This document shows positions 35,096 through 46,578 of a DNA stretch of 64,000 nt, piece by piece. How positions within the stretch are numbered: position 1 is the first letter of the stretch; every line of letters begins with the position of its first letter. A program made the position numbers and the translations under genes. The notes beneath the pieces are model-generated. The model did no database searches, was not told the DNA's origin, and worked only from the letters and a program-made list of their open reading frames with translations. The stretch is from contig JAVMKO010000003.1 in NCBI GenBank assembly GCA_032164245.1, positions 136,141,259 through 136,205,258 of the forward strand, in the 5' to 3' direction. This stretch comes from Sternotherus odoratus. Taxonomy: Eukaryota; Chordata; Testudines; Kinosternidae.

Positions 35096-35865
35096 TAACC
35101 CCCTAAAGGTAAATGATTATGTACCTCTGGCCAGGAGGGATTTTATCTTACTGCATACATAAACGTTGTTACCCTTCCCTTTATATTTGACAGAGCAGAG
35201 TTAGTAGGGCCATGGCCAAGAAAGGGGCATGGAAAATGGTTTAAGAGCGCATCTTTATCTCTACTGACCAGGGAAACCGTTCCAGTGAGAACAATACTTA
35301 AACATAAGGCTTCTTACTATTGGCCTTCTCTTTTTAATGAAGGTTAGACCTAAAGTCTGTATTCAGACTTTTCAGCTAGGCTAGTTAATAATACCGTAAG
35401 TAAAATCTTTTCCATAAAATGCTCCTGTAAGCCTAGGTTCTTAGTGCCTACATATTTTCCAGATCTCATTTTTCATCTGCAAAATATATTCTTTTGCAAA
35501 TACAGCAGAGATGCTACCAGCTTGAAAAGAGCTCTATGTAAGCTTGTCTCTCTCACCAACAGAAGTTGGGCCAATAAAAATATTACCTCACTCACCTTGT
35601 CCCGCCAGCTTTACTGGAAACTGTTTGAATAACTAATGTCATGCTTAATATCTTAATATCTTAATATCTCTGGAAATACAGGGGTCATTTGTATTTTCTT
35701 TTTCCAGGTAGCTTTTATTATACTTTTAATACTGTTACCAATATCTTTTCAAAGAAAAAATACTTTCCTTAGAAATATTATCTGGAGAGAGTGCTCTTCA
35801 AATGTGGAGGCACAGATAGAGCACGGCAGACAGACAAACTGCAAATAAATGTAATTGTGTTGTAA

Positions 35866-35945
35866 GCAGAGGTCAAATTCTGGCCCTACTGAAGTCAATG
35901 GGTATTTTGGTGTTGACTTCAGTAGGACAAGGATTTCATCCCAGG
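35866..35945. repeat. Short inverted repeat, 'ctactgaagtcaat'
   Basis: 'ccctactgaagtcaatgggt' is mirrored by 'gttgacttcagtagga' within 50 bp, forming a small foldback. Related text is at 10200. Confidence 0.6.
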
Positions 35946-36207
35946 TCTCTCTAAAGGACTTCCCTAAAATTCTAAAAGTAGAAATATGTATGGGATATAG
36001 TTACACCAGGGCTGCATTTGGACTGTCCAAGTCCTTAAGATTATGCAAGGACCCGGATACAGTTCCATTTAACTGTGAAAATTGAACTGTTATAATCAGA
36101 ACAGCAGATAACCATACTGCATCTACTTCCTTATATTTTTATTTTTTGTGTAGACTGGTTTAAATTACTCTTCCCAGTAGCACCACAGAAGGATAATCTA
36201 GTAAGAG

Positions 36208-36461
36208 AGTTAGGTCTAGTCTACGTTGACGAGTTACATGGATGTGAAAAAACCACCCCCACAACCAATGTAGCAAGGCTGACAAAGCACCCAGTGTAGA
36301 TGCAGCTGTGTCGACAGAAGAGAGCTTCCATCAACACAGATAATTTAATTCAGGGAGATGGCATTCTGACACAGGCAGAAAAATTCCTTCTATCAGCGTA
36401 AACTGCATCTATGCTAAAGAGCTGTGCGGGTATAGTCTCTGTAGTGTAGGCATAACCTTAG
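36208..36461. mobile_element. MITE, 'tctagtctac' type
   Basis: It begins 'gttaggtctagtctacgttg' and ends 'gtagtgtaggcataacctta', imperfect inverted ends. It includes 'gatgtgaaaaaaccaccccc' and 'ctgtgtcgacagaagagagc'. It belongs to the same broad group as the other short MITEs here. Confidence 0.55.
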
Positions 36462-36884
36462 AATGCTTCCTGTGGCTTCCCCATAGAAAATCTTTATTAC
36501 ACCCAAAATCTAGGACTTTAGCACTTGAAGCTAAAGAGCAGCTTCTCATATTGTTCTTCTGCCCTGGTGATCTTGTTATATTGCAGCAGAATTGCTCATG
36601 CTGCCACAGCTGCTGTTGACTGACTGATAATGAAAGCCATGTCAGGTTAAAAAATCTTATTTTAAAACCTCTTGTGTTACAAAAAAAATATTTTATTGTA
36701 ATGGAAACAATATACAACTTTTACTATGAATGCTTTTTACTTTTTCTGTCTGATCTTAATGATCAGTTTCTTGTCTCACTTTGATTCTCATGTACTATCA
36801 TAATACCATTTAAAATTGTCTAAGAGAAGTCTTTAATCTTACAATTGTATAGCATAGTTCATCTGAGGATCTTTGGGTACACTG

Positions 36885-37050
36885 CAAACATTAACCCTGC
36901 AATTACCAGTTAGCCTGGGTAAATATTATCCCAATTTTACAGGAGGGGAAATGGATACACAGAGAGGTTAAAGGCCTTATTTTCAGAAGTACTGAGCACC
37001 GACTCCTCTGGATGAATTCAAGAAATAGCAGGCCCTAACGTGATTTGCCT
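36885..37050 (+). repeat. MIR/CORE-SINE-like fragment
   Basis: 'attatcccaattttacagga' and 'gatacacagagaggttaaag' are a decayed version of the MIR core region ('ccattttacagatgaggaaa', 'cagagaggttaag'). The later 'gatttgcctaaggtcagata' fits its downstream part. Confidence 0.6.
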
Positions 37051-37083
37051 AAGGTCAGATACAGTTTGTGAAGAATTGAGACT

Positions 37084-37350
37084 AGGGGTTGGTCTTCACT
37101 GGGGGGGGGGAGATGGGCTGTAGATACGCAAATTCAGCTACATTAATAACAGCCGACTTACCTGCCATCCTCACGGCAGTGGCGGTCGGCGGCGCACTCC
37201 CCCGTCGACTCCAACTTGTGCCTTTTGGCAAGCTGGAGTTCCGGAGTCGACAGGGGCACCGCTGGCAATCGATTTATCGCATCTTGATGAGACACGAGAA
37301 ATCGATCGCCAATAGATCGATCCCTCCCCACTTTAGTGAAGACCAGCCCT
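37084..37350. mobile_element. MITE with 'ttggtcttcact' ends
   Basis: The left end 'aggggttggtcttcact' and right end 'agtgaagaccagccct' are inverted repeats with few mismatches. Inside, 'cgtcgactccaacttg' is mirrored by 'ctggagttccggagtcgac', and 'atcgatcgccaatagatcga' occurs near the right end. The 87-codon ORF is not a gene. Confidence 0.7.
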
Positions 37351-40054
37351 AGAACTTAGATCTCCCGACTCCCAGCCTTGTGCTTTAATTAGAAGACTGT
37401 CCTTCTGTCCTGTGTAAGCATACAGTACTACTGAAATACAGCCACCTCTAGGCGTTTGATTTTTTTAACACTTTATCTGAGTCTGCTCAATAGAACAGCA
37501 TCCGTAGTTTTATCAGAACATATAGTGTTTCTTTCGAGCCTTCTATACCCAATGGTTAACAAACTAGATATCAGATTTGCATTAATAGCAGTTGTGAAGA
37601 GAAAACCCAGGCAGAATTATGAAGCAGGTTAAATACTGGTTGATTCTTGACACTAAGTGCTTTTTCTAACTATATTAACTTTTGTTTATGCTAGAATTTC
37701 TCTGTAAAATTAATTAAATACTGAAGAAAATTAAATGTTGCAGCTGGTAGATTCTAAAACAAGTTGCTGGGAATGTACTATACTTTATTTCCTATCAGGT
37801 TGGATAGTGTAGATTTCAGTTCACTGGAGTTTTGGAACTGTGGGAAAGAAGGAAACCAAGGAGAGACATATCAACCTGATACCACTGAAACAACAGAGAG
37901 AAGTGTATGTTTGGCAGTGTTTTGTTAGAGAGACTCACTATTGTTGGGCTATTATGAGTAAACATTGCAAGAGACTGTTATGGCTATTGGGAAGGGGCAC
38001 AGGAGGGATACACTGCTACTAATAGTATCAGTTTAGAATGTCTCAGATATGGAAATGTAGCATCAAAAAAAAAGTAGCGTTTGGAATAATGAGAGGAGTA
38101 AAATGCATCACCAGTGCAGTCAGGGTCTGGGAAATTTCATGTTGGATTTGTGAAATGAAGGGATAGTAGGAATTGAGGAGAGAGAGAGAGGCATGAGTGA
38201 CATAGCAAAGGAACAAAAAAAAATGCAAGAATGAAAAAAGGTCATTTTTAAAGAGTCATTGCCTAGCATTTCATAATGCTATTCGGACACCTCCCAACCT
38301 TCCCTAGAGGGCTATGTTGTTTAAAACATTACACAAAAATCAGCCTTAGGTTGTCCTGTTATCTCAAATCCTTTTCAACCTAATGAATTCCATGTTTAAA
38401 TAGCAGTGAAAAGTCCACTAAAGAGAATAAATGCATAGCACAGCGTGAGGACAAATGAAAGATGCAGCAGGAAACAGAATCTGTTATAAAAATAATTTCA
38501 CTTCAGACTGCCTTTTTCGGGCCACGTAGATACAGTTGTCTCTTGCATTTACTTGGGACGCCAAGGCGCGTGCAGCAGTCTTATATAAGAGAAGCCGAAA
38601 GGCACTTACATTAGATAGTCCACTAATGAGAGTGGAGAGCATTTGTTCCCTGACCTTTCCTTTTTTCCCCCCAGGCTTGCTGAGACTAAAACATGCTCTC
38701 TGAGAAAAGGAAAGTGAGATAATGGGGATGGTAATTGGTATAGTGAAAAGGGTGGCTTGCTTTTTTTGCAAGATGTTTAATGGGCAAATTAGTTAGATAA
38801 GAGGCCAGGTTTATGGGGCAATATGCATTCACTATGCAGCTTCACTGCCCTTTAGACCATAGTTTAAAAGTTAGAGATTCTCTTCATACATTGGGAAGAA
38901 ATGTTTCTAAGAATCGCTTCATAATAAGCCAACTCATTTTGACACTTTGACATAAGATTGGTTCTTTGGTCCCACTTCTGTAGTTAAATATTAAAAAGTT
39001 ACTGGAACATCAAGAATCCAACTTAGATATATTGACAAAAGCACCAAAATTGGGAGGCCAAGCTTGAAACACTGTAAGAAGGTTACAAAGACATTGTAAT
39101 TGTCACTCCCTTAGAAAATATAAAGAAAACTACAAATCCACTTATCTTTTCATAATGAAAGTTCAGAAGGCAAGAAGTGTGCCTCCCCAGGAGTAAATAG
39201 TGTAGGCTATATGGAAATAGTTTTCAGTTTTAATTGATGTTTCTGAATCTAATGCAGGCATTGGCTTAAAATAGTTAGATCATTTGTGGCGGTTTGGGAA
39301 ATTAGATTATATTGATTTCAATACTTGTATAGCAGTCTGGAAAAAATCCAGCTTTATTGTTTTATGTAGACTTGTTGCATGTGGTGTCCCATAATTATAA
39401 TAATCACTGGTTAACTTTGCAAACAGTTGCGCCATAAAATTCTCTGATTTTTGCCCCTACATCCCTTCCTATAATTTTAAAATTGTCCCTTCATTTCTGG
39501 AGGCAGAAATGCATATATGCAACTACCTAACCCTGCTCAGGTAGGCAGGATTTGGCTTGTACCATAAAACAAAACAAATGGTTTTAATAGTATCACTGGG
39601 TAATATCTTCTTGCCTCCTCTCTATCTATCCCTCCTGTTATGCATGTGATAGGCTCATCTTTCAATCTCTTTATACAGTGAGCTCAATCAGACTTAGCTC
39701 ATATTGTTGCTTGTTAAAATGTGGTAGCAATATTTCAGTACACTTATACACTGAAGATGTAGCATTTGTGTAACCTGCTTTATAAATTCCAGACAGATAG
39801 AGCAGCTTTGCTGTTGGGCATAAAGGGCTATTTGTTCTGAGACGCAGAGGAACTATTAATACTAACTACATCCTTCACAAATTCTCAAACCCCAAAGAAA
39901 TCCCTTCCCAAAGAGGATAGAAGAATCTTCTTGGGGTGTGTGGTGTTGGGGCGGATTTGTTTATTATTCACCAATTCTGTTGTCCGTGGATTATTTAATA
40001 GGAAAAATTAGGAATGAGTACCACACTACACCTTTTTTATTTTTCCATTTAACC

Positions 40055-40785
40055 CAGGGGTGGGCAAACTTTTCGGCCCGAGGGCCACATTGGGATTGCA
40101 AAATTATATGGAGGGCCGTGTAGGCAATGCCCCACCCCTTATCCGGCGCCCTCCCAATTCCCAACCGCTCTGACCTTGTCCCCTAACTGCCCCTTCCAGA
40201 GGCCCCTTCCAGAGACCCCTCACCCCTAACCACCCCCAGGACCCTACCCAATTCCTCTGTCCCCTGACTGCCCCAACCCCCTACCCCGACAGACCCCTGG
40301 GACTCCCATGCTCCATCCCATCCCCCTGCTCCCTGACTGCCCCCTCAAGAGATTCCCCCACCCGTAACCACCACCCCGGAGCCCTACCCCCTATCCAACC
40401 CCCTCTGTTCCCTGTCCCCTGATTTCCCCCACAACTTAGCCCACCCCCACCCCTTTACCAAGAGGTTCCTAGTAGTTTTTGGCGTGGCCCTGGGAAGGGG
40501 GAGCGCACAACACACACACACCCAGTGCCACCCACGCAGCCCGGCTCCAGGGGAGGGGAGGTGCGCAGCTGCGGCCTCCCCGGCTCGAGTGCTGGTCGTG
40601 CGGCTCCAGGGGAGGGAGGAGTATGCAGCCTCCCTCCCTTCCCCCCCCCCCCCAGTGCTGGCCACACGGTGGGGCAGGGGATAGCGCGCAGCCCCAGCCC
40701 CTGGAATGCTGCACGCGCAGCGGCTTAGTGGGGGGAGGGGCCGTGGGCCAGATGTGGCCCATGGGCCGTGGTTTGCCCACCCCTG
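40055..40785. mobile_element. Non-autonomous hAT element with perfect 8-bp duplication
   Basis: It starts CAGGGGTGGGCAAACT and ends GTTTGCCCACCCCTG, flanked on both sides by ATTTAACC (40047-40054 and 40786-40793). The interior is pyrimidine-rich with many 'cccctaactgccccttcc' variants, then GC-rich. It has no transposase, and ORFs up to 139 codons on both strands are low complexity. It ends about 295 bp before an LPGAT1 exon. Confidence 0.9.
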
Positions 40786-41079
40786 ATTTAACCGTTTGTA
40801 CATTGCAGAGGTTTGTGGACTCTGTGCAGCCTCGATTGTGCTGCAGATGCTAGGTACTGATAACTTCTATTTCCTTCACATTCATTTGACTGGTGATCTG
40901 GAACATTCCACTGTTTTGAAGGTTAAGTATTATTTGAGCTGTAAATGAGAGGGAACACAGACCAATTTAACAGTTTTATTCAGTTCTTGTGTATTTTTGA
41001 GGAAAAAGTGGGAGACTTTCTTACATGTAGAATGACTTTAATAGATCCAGTCACATTGTTCTGTTCTTTCTTTTGGTAG

Positions 41080-41186
41080 GATTTTTCCAATTAAAGATGT
41101 ACCTGCAGAGCCTGAAGCCCTCACTGATTGGCTATATCAACGGTTCATTGAAAAAGAAGATCTCTTGTCACATTTTTACAAAACAG
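41080..41186 (+). CDS. LPGAT1: LPGAT1 coding exon (penultimate)
   Basis: The acceptor ctttcttttggtag precedes the exon and the donor is AAACAG/gtagca. The first base completes the Arg codon from the previous exon. The frame then reads IFPIKDVPAEPEALTDWLYQ and RFIEKEDLLSHFYKTG, which I recognise as the LPGAT1 C-terminal acyltransferase extension, after the PlsC-type catalytic domain. The segment is charged, consistent with facing the cytosol or the ER membrane surface. The exon is 107 bp and ends with one base of the Gly codon completed at 44827. GC-rich hAT insertions lie 0.3 kb upstream and 2 kb downstream, yet both splice sites look intact. Confidence 0.92.
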
Positions 41187-41814
41187 GTAGCATGTTGTCT
41201 CCCTAGGAGAATATTTAATAATGGTGTGCATTTCTAGAATGGCTTTCATGCAAGGATCTCAGAATAATATTAAGAAAATGTCATTACTATTCATAATGCC
41301 CTCATGAAATAGACATTTGTTGCTCATGTTTTATGTGTGGGGAAAATATATAAAATAATCAATTGTATACAGAAGATAGATCAGGAGCTTCTGTTCTTCC
41401 TGCCTCAGAGCACATGTGAAATTGAAAAGCGACAAAGGCAAAGCTGTTAAAAGGAAATCCCATTTTCAGTCCCCACATACTTGGACTATGGAACTCATTG
41501 CCGCAAGATGTCACTAAGAGCAAGAATTTAGCACGATTCAAAGATTTAAATGTATACCACAAATACTAAGAGTTAATGCTTACAAGTTTTGGTAGCGATA
41601 TAAAACCTCATGCTTCAGGACTTAAAATTTTTAATGAATAGGGATTAAGATGAGGCTTCCATGGGGGGCAAATTAAACCACATCCGTTGTTGGTTCTTAC
41701 ACTTTCCTCTGATGTATCTGGTAACTGGCTACTGTTCAGGATAGGATTATGGACTAAATGCACAGTGAGTGTGATCCAGTATAGCATTTCCTATATGGCT
41801 ATTAAACTGAAGCA

Positions 41815-41905
41815 CAAAGAGATGGTGTCTTGCCCAAGGATTCACAGCAAATCCGTGGCACAGAACTCAGGAATCCCAATCCAAGAACTCTCCCTCTCCC
41901 TCAAA
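41815..41905 (+). repeat. MIR/CORE-SINE-like fragment
   Basis: 'actgaagcacaaagagatgg', 'tgtcttgcccaaggattcac' and 'cgtggcacagaactcaggaa' follow the order of the MIR core and its downstream part. Confidence 0.55.
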
Positions 41906-42837
41906 ATATGAAGGAATATTATAAATACAACACAGCGTACAATAAAGTATCCTAAAAGAAGACTGATCACAGAGTTCAGAACAAATTATGGGATGCTGGT
42001 GATGTTACTGAAGGGACACTGGGTAGTATCATACATTTTGTAACTTCATTTTTATATGCATACTCCTTTGAAAATAAAGCTAGTGATACATTTCCTCAGG
42101 GTTTTTATCCTTTTTCACTTGACAAACATTAAAGTTTACCAGCTGTCTTCTAACAGCCTTGTGCTTTTGTACTGTATAGAGAAAAGAAATTAATCATGAT
42201 GAAGGAAAGAAAACAGTTTTGTTAGTTTTTATTTTGGGGGGCTTTCTGGTTTTTCCTTTTCAAAACTGGATGAGTGAAAAACATTGAATTTCATTTAGAC
42301 ATTAATATGTAGAAAAGGAAATATATTAGATGGTGATGTTATCTGATTAAAATGACTGGCTTTGAAATACTGCCTATTATTTGCCTTTTTATAGGAAAAT
42401 AAAGCTGCTGTGCTTTAAATTTCTTATACAGTTGCCTAAAACAGTCATCCAGTCAGCCCACTCAATTAAATTCAACATCCCAAAGTCTCCCTATGGTAAA
42501 AAGAGATTAATACTAATGGATGATCATTTCATACAATTTTAGCATATTATAATTATGTGTAAATACGGTGGGTGCTTGAAATTAGTAAAATCTCATAATG
42601 CCCTACTATAATACATCACGTGCACCTCACTTTCAGTAGAATAACTAGCCTTTTGCCTTATTAGACTCCTCTCATTCATCAAAATACTCCAATACAATGG
42701 GTCTTTATATCCAAAAACATCTCTTGTGGGTCAGATCCTGTGATGTGTTGCATGTGGGCAGACCTTGCACAATTACAAAGTCTCTGACTTCATTGGAGCC
42801 CCATGTGGGTGAAGATTGGGGCTTTAGGGAATGTCTG

Positions 42838-42968
42838 GACAGCACTTTGTAGTGAATGGGAGTGAGTCTCCCAGCCCAGGTCTACAGACTCAGGGTAGCA
42901 GGGCTTGTACTAGTGTTCTAAAACCAGCTGTATGGACAGTGCTTTGAAGTTGTAGCATGAGAAACCTA
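42838..42968. mobile_element. Short MITE-like inverted-end repeat
   Basis: 'gggaatgtctggacagcact' at the left and 'ctgtatggacagtgctttga' towards the right are partly mirrored. The text 'cagcccaggtctacagactc' inside resembles the 60.3-60.9 kb MITEs. The boundaries are approximate. Confidence 0.4.
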
Positions 42969-43183
42969 AATGATTTGGTTAGCTAAGAATTCCAAGCAGC
43001 AAAATGAAAACCTAATTCCATTCTCAAAAACTGTTAGTTCTAAGTACATTCACAAATGTAAAACTCTATTTATTTTCTAAATAACATTTTATTCAGAAGA
43101 GATAGATTATAGTTTATTAATTGCTTAGTATATTGTCAATGAAAGTAGTCATAAATTAATACATCCTGGAGTAGACCCTTACC

Positions 43184-44117
43184 CAGGAGTGGGCAAACTA
43201 CGGCCCGCGGGCCACATCCGGCCCGCGACACTGTCCCATCCGGCCCGCGGCGGGGGGCTGCCCCTTGCCTCTCCCCGAGCTGCACAGCCCGGGCTCCGCT
43301 GCGGGCCCTCCACCCTTCATTGGCCATGCCACAGGGGCAGCACTCCGGGGACCGGGGCTGCACGGTAGCCTCTCCCCCGGAGCCACGCCGACAGCGCTCT
43401 GGGGGCTGGAACTGTGCGGTGGCCCCTCCCAGGAGCCGCGGCTGCATGCTGAACTCTCCCCCGGAATCACTGCTGTGTGCTGGCCCCTCTCCCAGAGCCG
43501 CGCTGCGCGGGGAGCACTCTGGGGGCTGGGGCTGCGCACTGTCCTCCTCCCCCGGAGCCGCAGCTGCACGCTGGCCCCTCTCCCAGAGCCGCGCTGCGCG
43601 GGGAGCACTCTGGGGGCTGGGGCTGCGCACTGTCCTCCTCCCCCGGAGCCGCAGCTGCACGCTGGCCCCTCTCCCAGAGCCGTGTGGCGAGGGGAGTGCT
43701 CTGGGGGCCGGGGCTGCATGCTGCCCCCCTCCAGCAGCTATGGTAAGAGGGGGGATGGGGGGTTCCAGGGTGGTGGTTGGGGGGGGGGGGCTTTGGAGGG
43801 GGCAGTCAGGGAGTAGGGTGGGTTGGATGGGGGGGGGTTCTGGGGTGTGGTTAGGGGTTTGGAAGGTGGATAGGGATTGGGGCAGTCAGGGGACAGGGAG
43901 CAGGAGAATTGGGTAGGGGGTGGGGTCCTGGTGGTTAGGGGTCTGTGGAAGGGGCAGTCAGGGGACAAGGTGTGGGGGGGTGTTGGATGGGTCAGGGATT
44001 CTCAGGGGCGGGAAGTGGGAGGGGGCCAGATTGTGGGCGGGGCCTTCCCTACCCGGCCCTCCATATAATTTTGTAAACCCAATGTGGCCCTCGGGCCAAA
44101 AAGTTTGCCCACCCCTG
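43184..44117. mobile_element. Non-autonomous hAT element with perfect 8-bp duplication
   Basis: It starts CAGGAGTGGGCAAACTACGG and ends AGTTTGCCCACCCCTG, with CCCTTACC on both sides (43176-43183 and 44118-44125). The left third carries a tandem repeat of roughly 125 bp ('ctggcccctctcccagagcc', 'gcgctgcgcggggagcactc') in 2-3 copies at about 43470-43735. The right part is G-rich ('ggggtgtggttaggggttt'). No transposase is present, and ORFs of 170-198 codons on both strands are repeat translations. Confidence 0.9.
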
Positions 44118-44826
44118 CCCTTACCTCATCTAAATTAGCTTAATTTAGTTATGACAATTTACACGAGTGGAGGATTTGCTCCCATAATTTTACCCTGTGA
44201 TGTCTTATTGCAGAAGAGCTGCTCTCAATTCAATGACAATACTTCCAGTAGGTCCTCAGGCCAAATGTGAGGGGAATGTCCGCGCTAAGGTGAAACACTT
44301 GCTTTTTTTTTGTTTTGTTGCCACATTACATATCACTGTGTGTGCTGCAACAGCTCAGGTTTCATCATTTTCACTTTCTTTATAAATACTATTTTACGAT
44401 TCATGTCTCAGCTTGTAAAGCTTTTCCCAGGCTGAGTTTTGGCATGCAATACATTTACTCAGAAGCAAGTTACTGTGCAATATTAAAAACATAGTAGCCC
44501 AATGAATTATCAGTGTTTATTTTTAAAAAATTACAGTTTGGGGTTTGCATATAATTTTGTTTTTAACTACAGTAATATAATTCAAACTGTTTTAAACTAA
44601 AAAAAGACAAGCAATCTATAATACTGTATCTGTTCTCTTTTTTAGAATGTTTTTATTTGGAGAGAGTGGCTGAAATTAATCTTAAAAAATAATTGAAAGC
44701 ACACACTTTTTTGCAGAACTTTCCTTTTTGCTTAATAGATACAGGCAATGCTTCCAAAGAATAGTGCACTCGGAAACTATAGCTCCTATTGCAGAAGGAC
44801 TAACAATGCTATTTCTTGTCTTCTAG

Positions 44827-44978
44827 GAGCATTTCCTTCTCTTCAGGGTCAAGCAAAGGCTATTTCCCGAGAGATGACCCTCAGCAACTTGTGGCTAATT
44901 GTCATACAGTCCCTTGCATTTTTGTCAGGCATTATGTGGTACTGCATTCTTCAGTATTTTTATCATTGTCTATTTTAG
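44827..44978 (+). CDS. LPGAT1: LPGAT1 terminal coding exon with stop codon
   Basis: After the acceptor ttcttgtcttctag, the frame starts with the rest of a Gly codon and reads AFPSLQGQAKAISREMTLSN, followed by two hydrophobic stretches ('LWLIVIQSLAFLSGIMWY' and 'CILQYFYHCLF') and TAG at 44976-44978. The ending YFYHCLF is the known LPGAT1 C-terminus. The hydrophobic end is expected to anchor the enzyme in the ER membrane. With the two upstream exons this gives about 128 C-terminal residues of a protein of about 370. No frameshift or premature stop is seen. Confidence 0.93.
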
Positions 44979-46555
44979 AAGTTGAAAGGGACCTGAGGAC
45001 ACTTTGAGAAGCCAGGCTCTTGCAAATCTGCATCATGTTTATATGTGCAAATGTGAATATACAAGAGTAAAGGAAAATGCTGGATGGATTTTTACCCCTC
45101 TTAGGGGAGATTTTAAACTCCACTAAAAGTGAGGATCAGTAATATCGTGACCTGATGTATTTTAAGAACTGTCCATATTTTTAAAAGGTGGATAGCCCCC
45201 ACACTCAAGCAAATTCAGCATTTGGACAAGAGGTGCAATTGTACAACCACCATAGAAGAAAGTCTGCAACAAGAAAGTTCTAACACCACAGGTATTTCTC
45301 GGCATTGTCGTTAAAGCTCAGAAAATTCAGCCATTTTGTTTCTCCAGTAGTCTGTACTACAAGTTGTGTGATTAGAGATCCTTCATTTGCAAAAACTCAA
45401 GTTTTACTGCTTGGATCAGTTAAACATCTGCAGTGCTGGTTACGGTATCTTAACTGCTCCTTGGTCAGCCATCATTGTATTAGACACACCATTCCTAAGG
45501 ACAACACCCAAGTGAGAGCCAGTGTCAGCCATGTTTTTTGGGAGAAAACAGTGCTCAGAAAGGTGTTTCAGTATCATAATGTGTTTTAAAATGATGTGCA
45601 CCTGATAAATCAGCCCATTACCATTGATTTCCATGTTCCAGTATATTCCTTCTTGTGAGGGAACTTTAAAAAGTCACATCACTTGATTAGTTCCCTTTTG
45701 TGTTTAAAATGTGTTCCATAAATTGATTGTCTTTTTGCAAAATGCACTTTTAAAGATGAAAATACAGTGAAGGAAAGGTGTATAGCTTAGGGGAAAAGCA
45801 AGCTTTATCTATAGCAACTTGGAATTTTAAGAGGCATTAACTCGTCCTGCTGCCCTTCTGTGTTGGGTACCAAACTTTAGCCAATGTGACGGTTTTATAG
45901 CTTAGAGACCTTTTTTCCATTTGTTGCAATGGCATTAAATACATTTGTGGCAGGGTTTAAGCAAATCAATGCCAAATCATCCAACATTTTGCTTAGGAAG
46001 AATATTAGGAAGCTGGTATCTTTAAAAAGTGTGTATAAGTGCTGGCCTAAAGTTACAGGAAAATGTTCAACCTACTAGTCTGGGATGGGGGGACGGGAGG
46101 GGAGAGAACTATAGAGAAGGCAGTATTAACCTGCCACTATGCTGAAAGTGTCAGTCGTACTAAAAGAAGAATTAAAAGGCAGCCTGGCACAGAACAGATT
46201 TTCCTATCATTGGCTTACAAATCTTTTGATGGGAAGTCAGCGCTGTGAGTTCTCACTTCTGACAGGTTTAGTTGGCATCATGTTCATGTGATTACAGAGA
46301 TAAAAAAGAACTATTCCTAGAATACCATTACTCTTTAGACATACAGACTATATAGTCAGAACTTAGAGTTACTATGGTGTATTATCTTTCCTGGATTGTA
46401 ACTTTGCTCTCAGTAAAGTTAAGCCAACAGTAGTTGTCTGTATTGAGTCAGTGGTATAGATTCTCTGTTTTTCCTTAAGTTCATGAGAACCAGTTTTGAT
46501 AAGTAGTGTACAGAATAAAAATATAAAACATAGCTTCATATTTTTCCTTTTGCTT

Positions 46556-46578
46556 GGGGTGGGGTGGGGGGTGGGGGG
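46556..46578 (+). other. G-quadruplex-like tract in the 3' UTR
   Basis: Four G-runs of 4, 4, 6 and 6 are separated by single T residues on the transcribed strand, an ideal quadruplex pattern. Confidence 0.7.

Larger units (their letters stand above)
18939..41079. other. LPGAT1: LPGAT1 intron of about 22.1 kb
   Basis: The intron is bounded by the donor gtagga at 18939 and the acceptor ttttggtag ending at 41079. It carries many of the mobile elements listed separately. Outside them I see no gene in 18945-19280, 19970-20900, 23005-23730, 24710-24888, 26130-27220, 27850-28440, 28545-28855, 29300-30650, 30760-31130, 31545-31890, 32025-32285, 32960-34850, 35100-35860, 35945-36205, 36465-36880, 37355-40045 and 40795-41079. 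Local oddities there are (AAAC)n at about 30160-30197 and a 'gttatagtaat' minisatellite at about 33540-33600. The 20430-20660 stretch is G-rich ('ggggatgggg'), resembling the arrays within the hAT elements. Confidence 0.85.
41187..44826. other. LPGAT1: Last LPGAT1 intron (3.64 kb)
   Basis: It runs from gtagca to the acceptor ttgtcttctag. It holds a MIR-like relic near 41815-41905 ('gtcttgcccaaggattcaca'), a short MITE-like stretch at 42838-42968 and the hAT element at 43184. The stretches 41190-41810, 41915-42835, 42970-43175 and 44130-44826 show nothing else that I recognise. Confidence 0.88.

Noticed and set aside
43136..43968. Long ORFs on both strands, 170-198 codons
   Set aside because: They lie in a non-autonomous hAT element with a tandem repeat and have no transposase features such as a BED finger or dimerisation domain.
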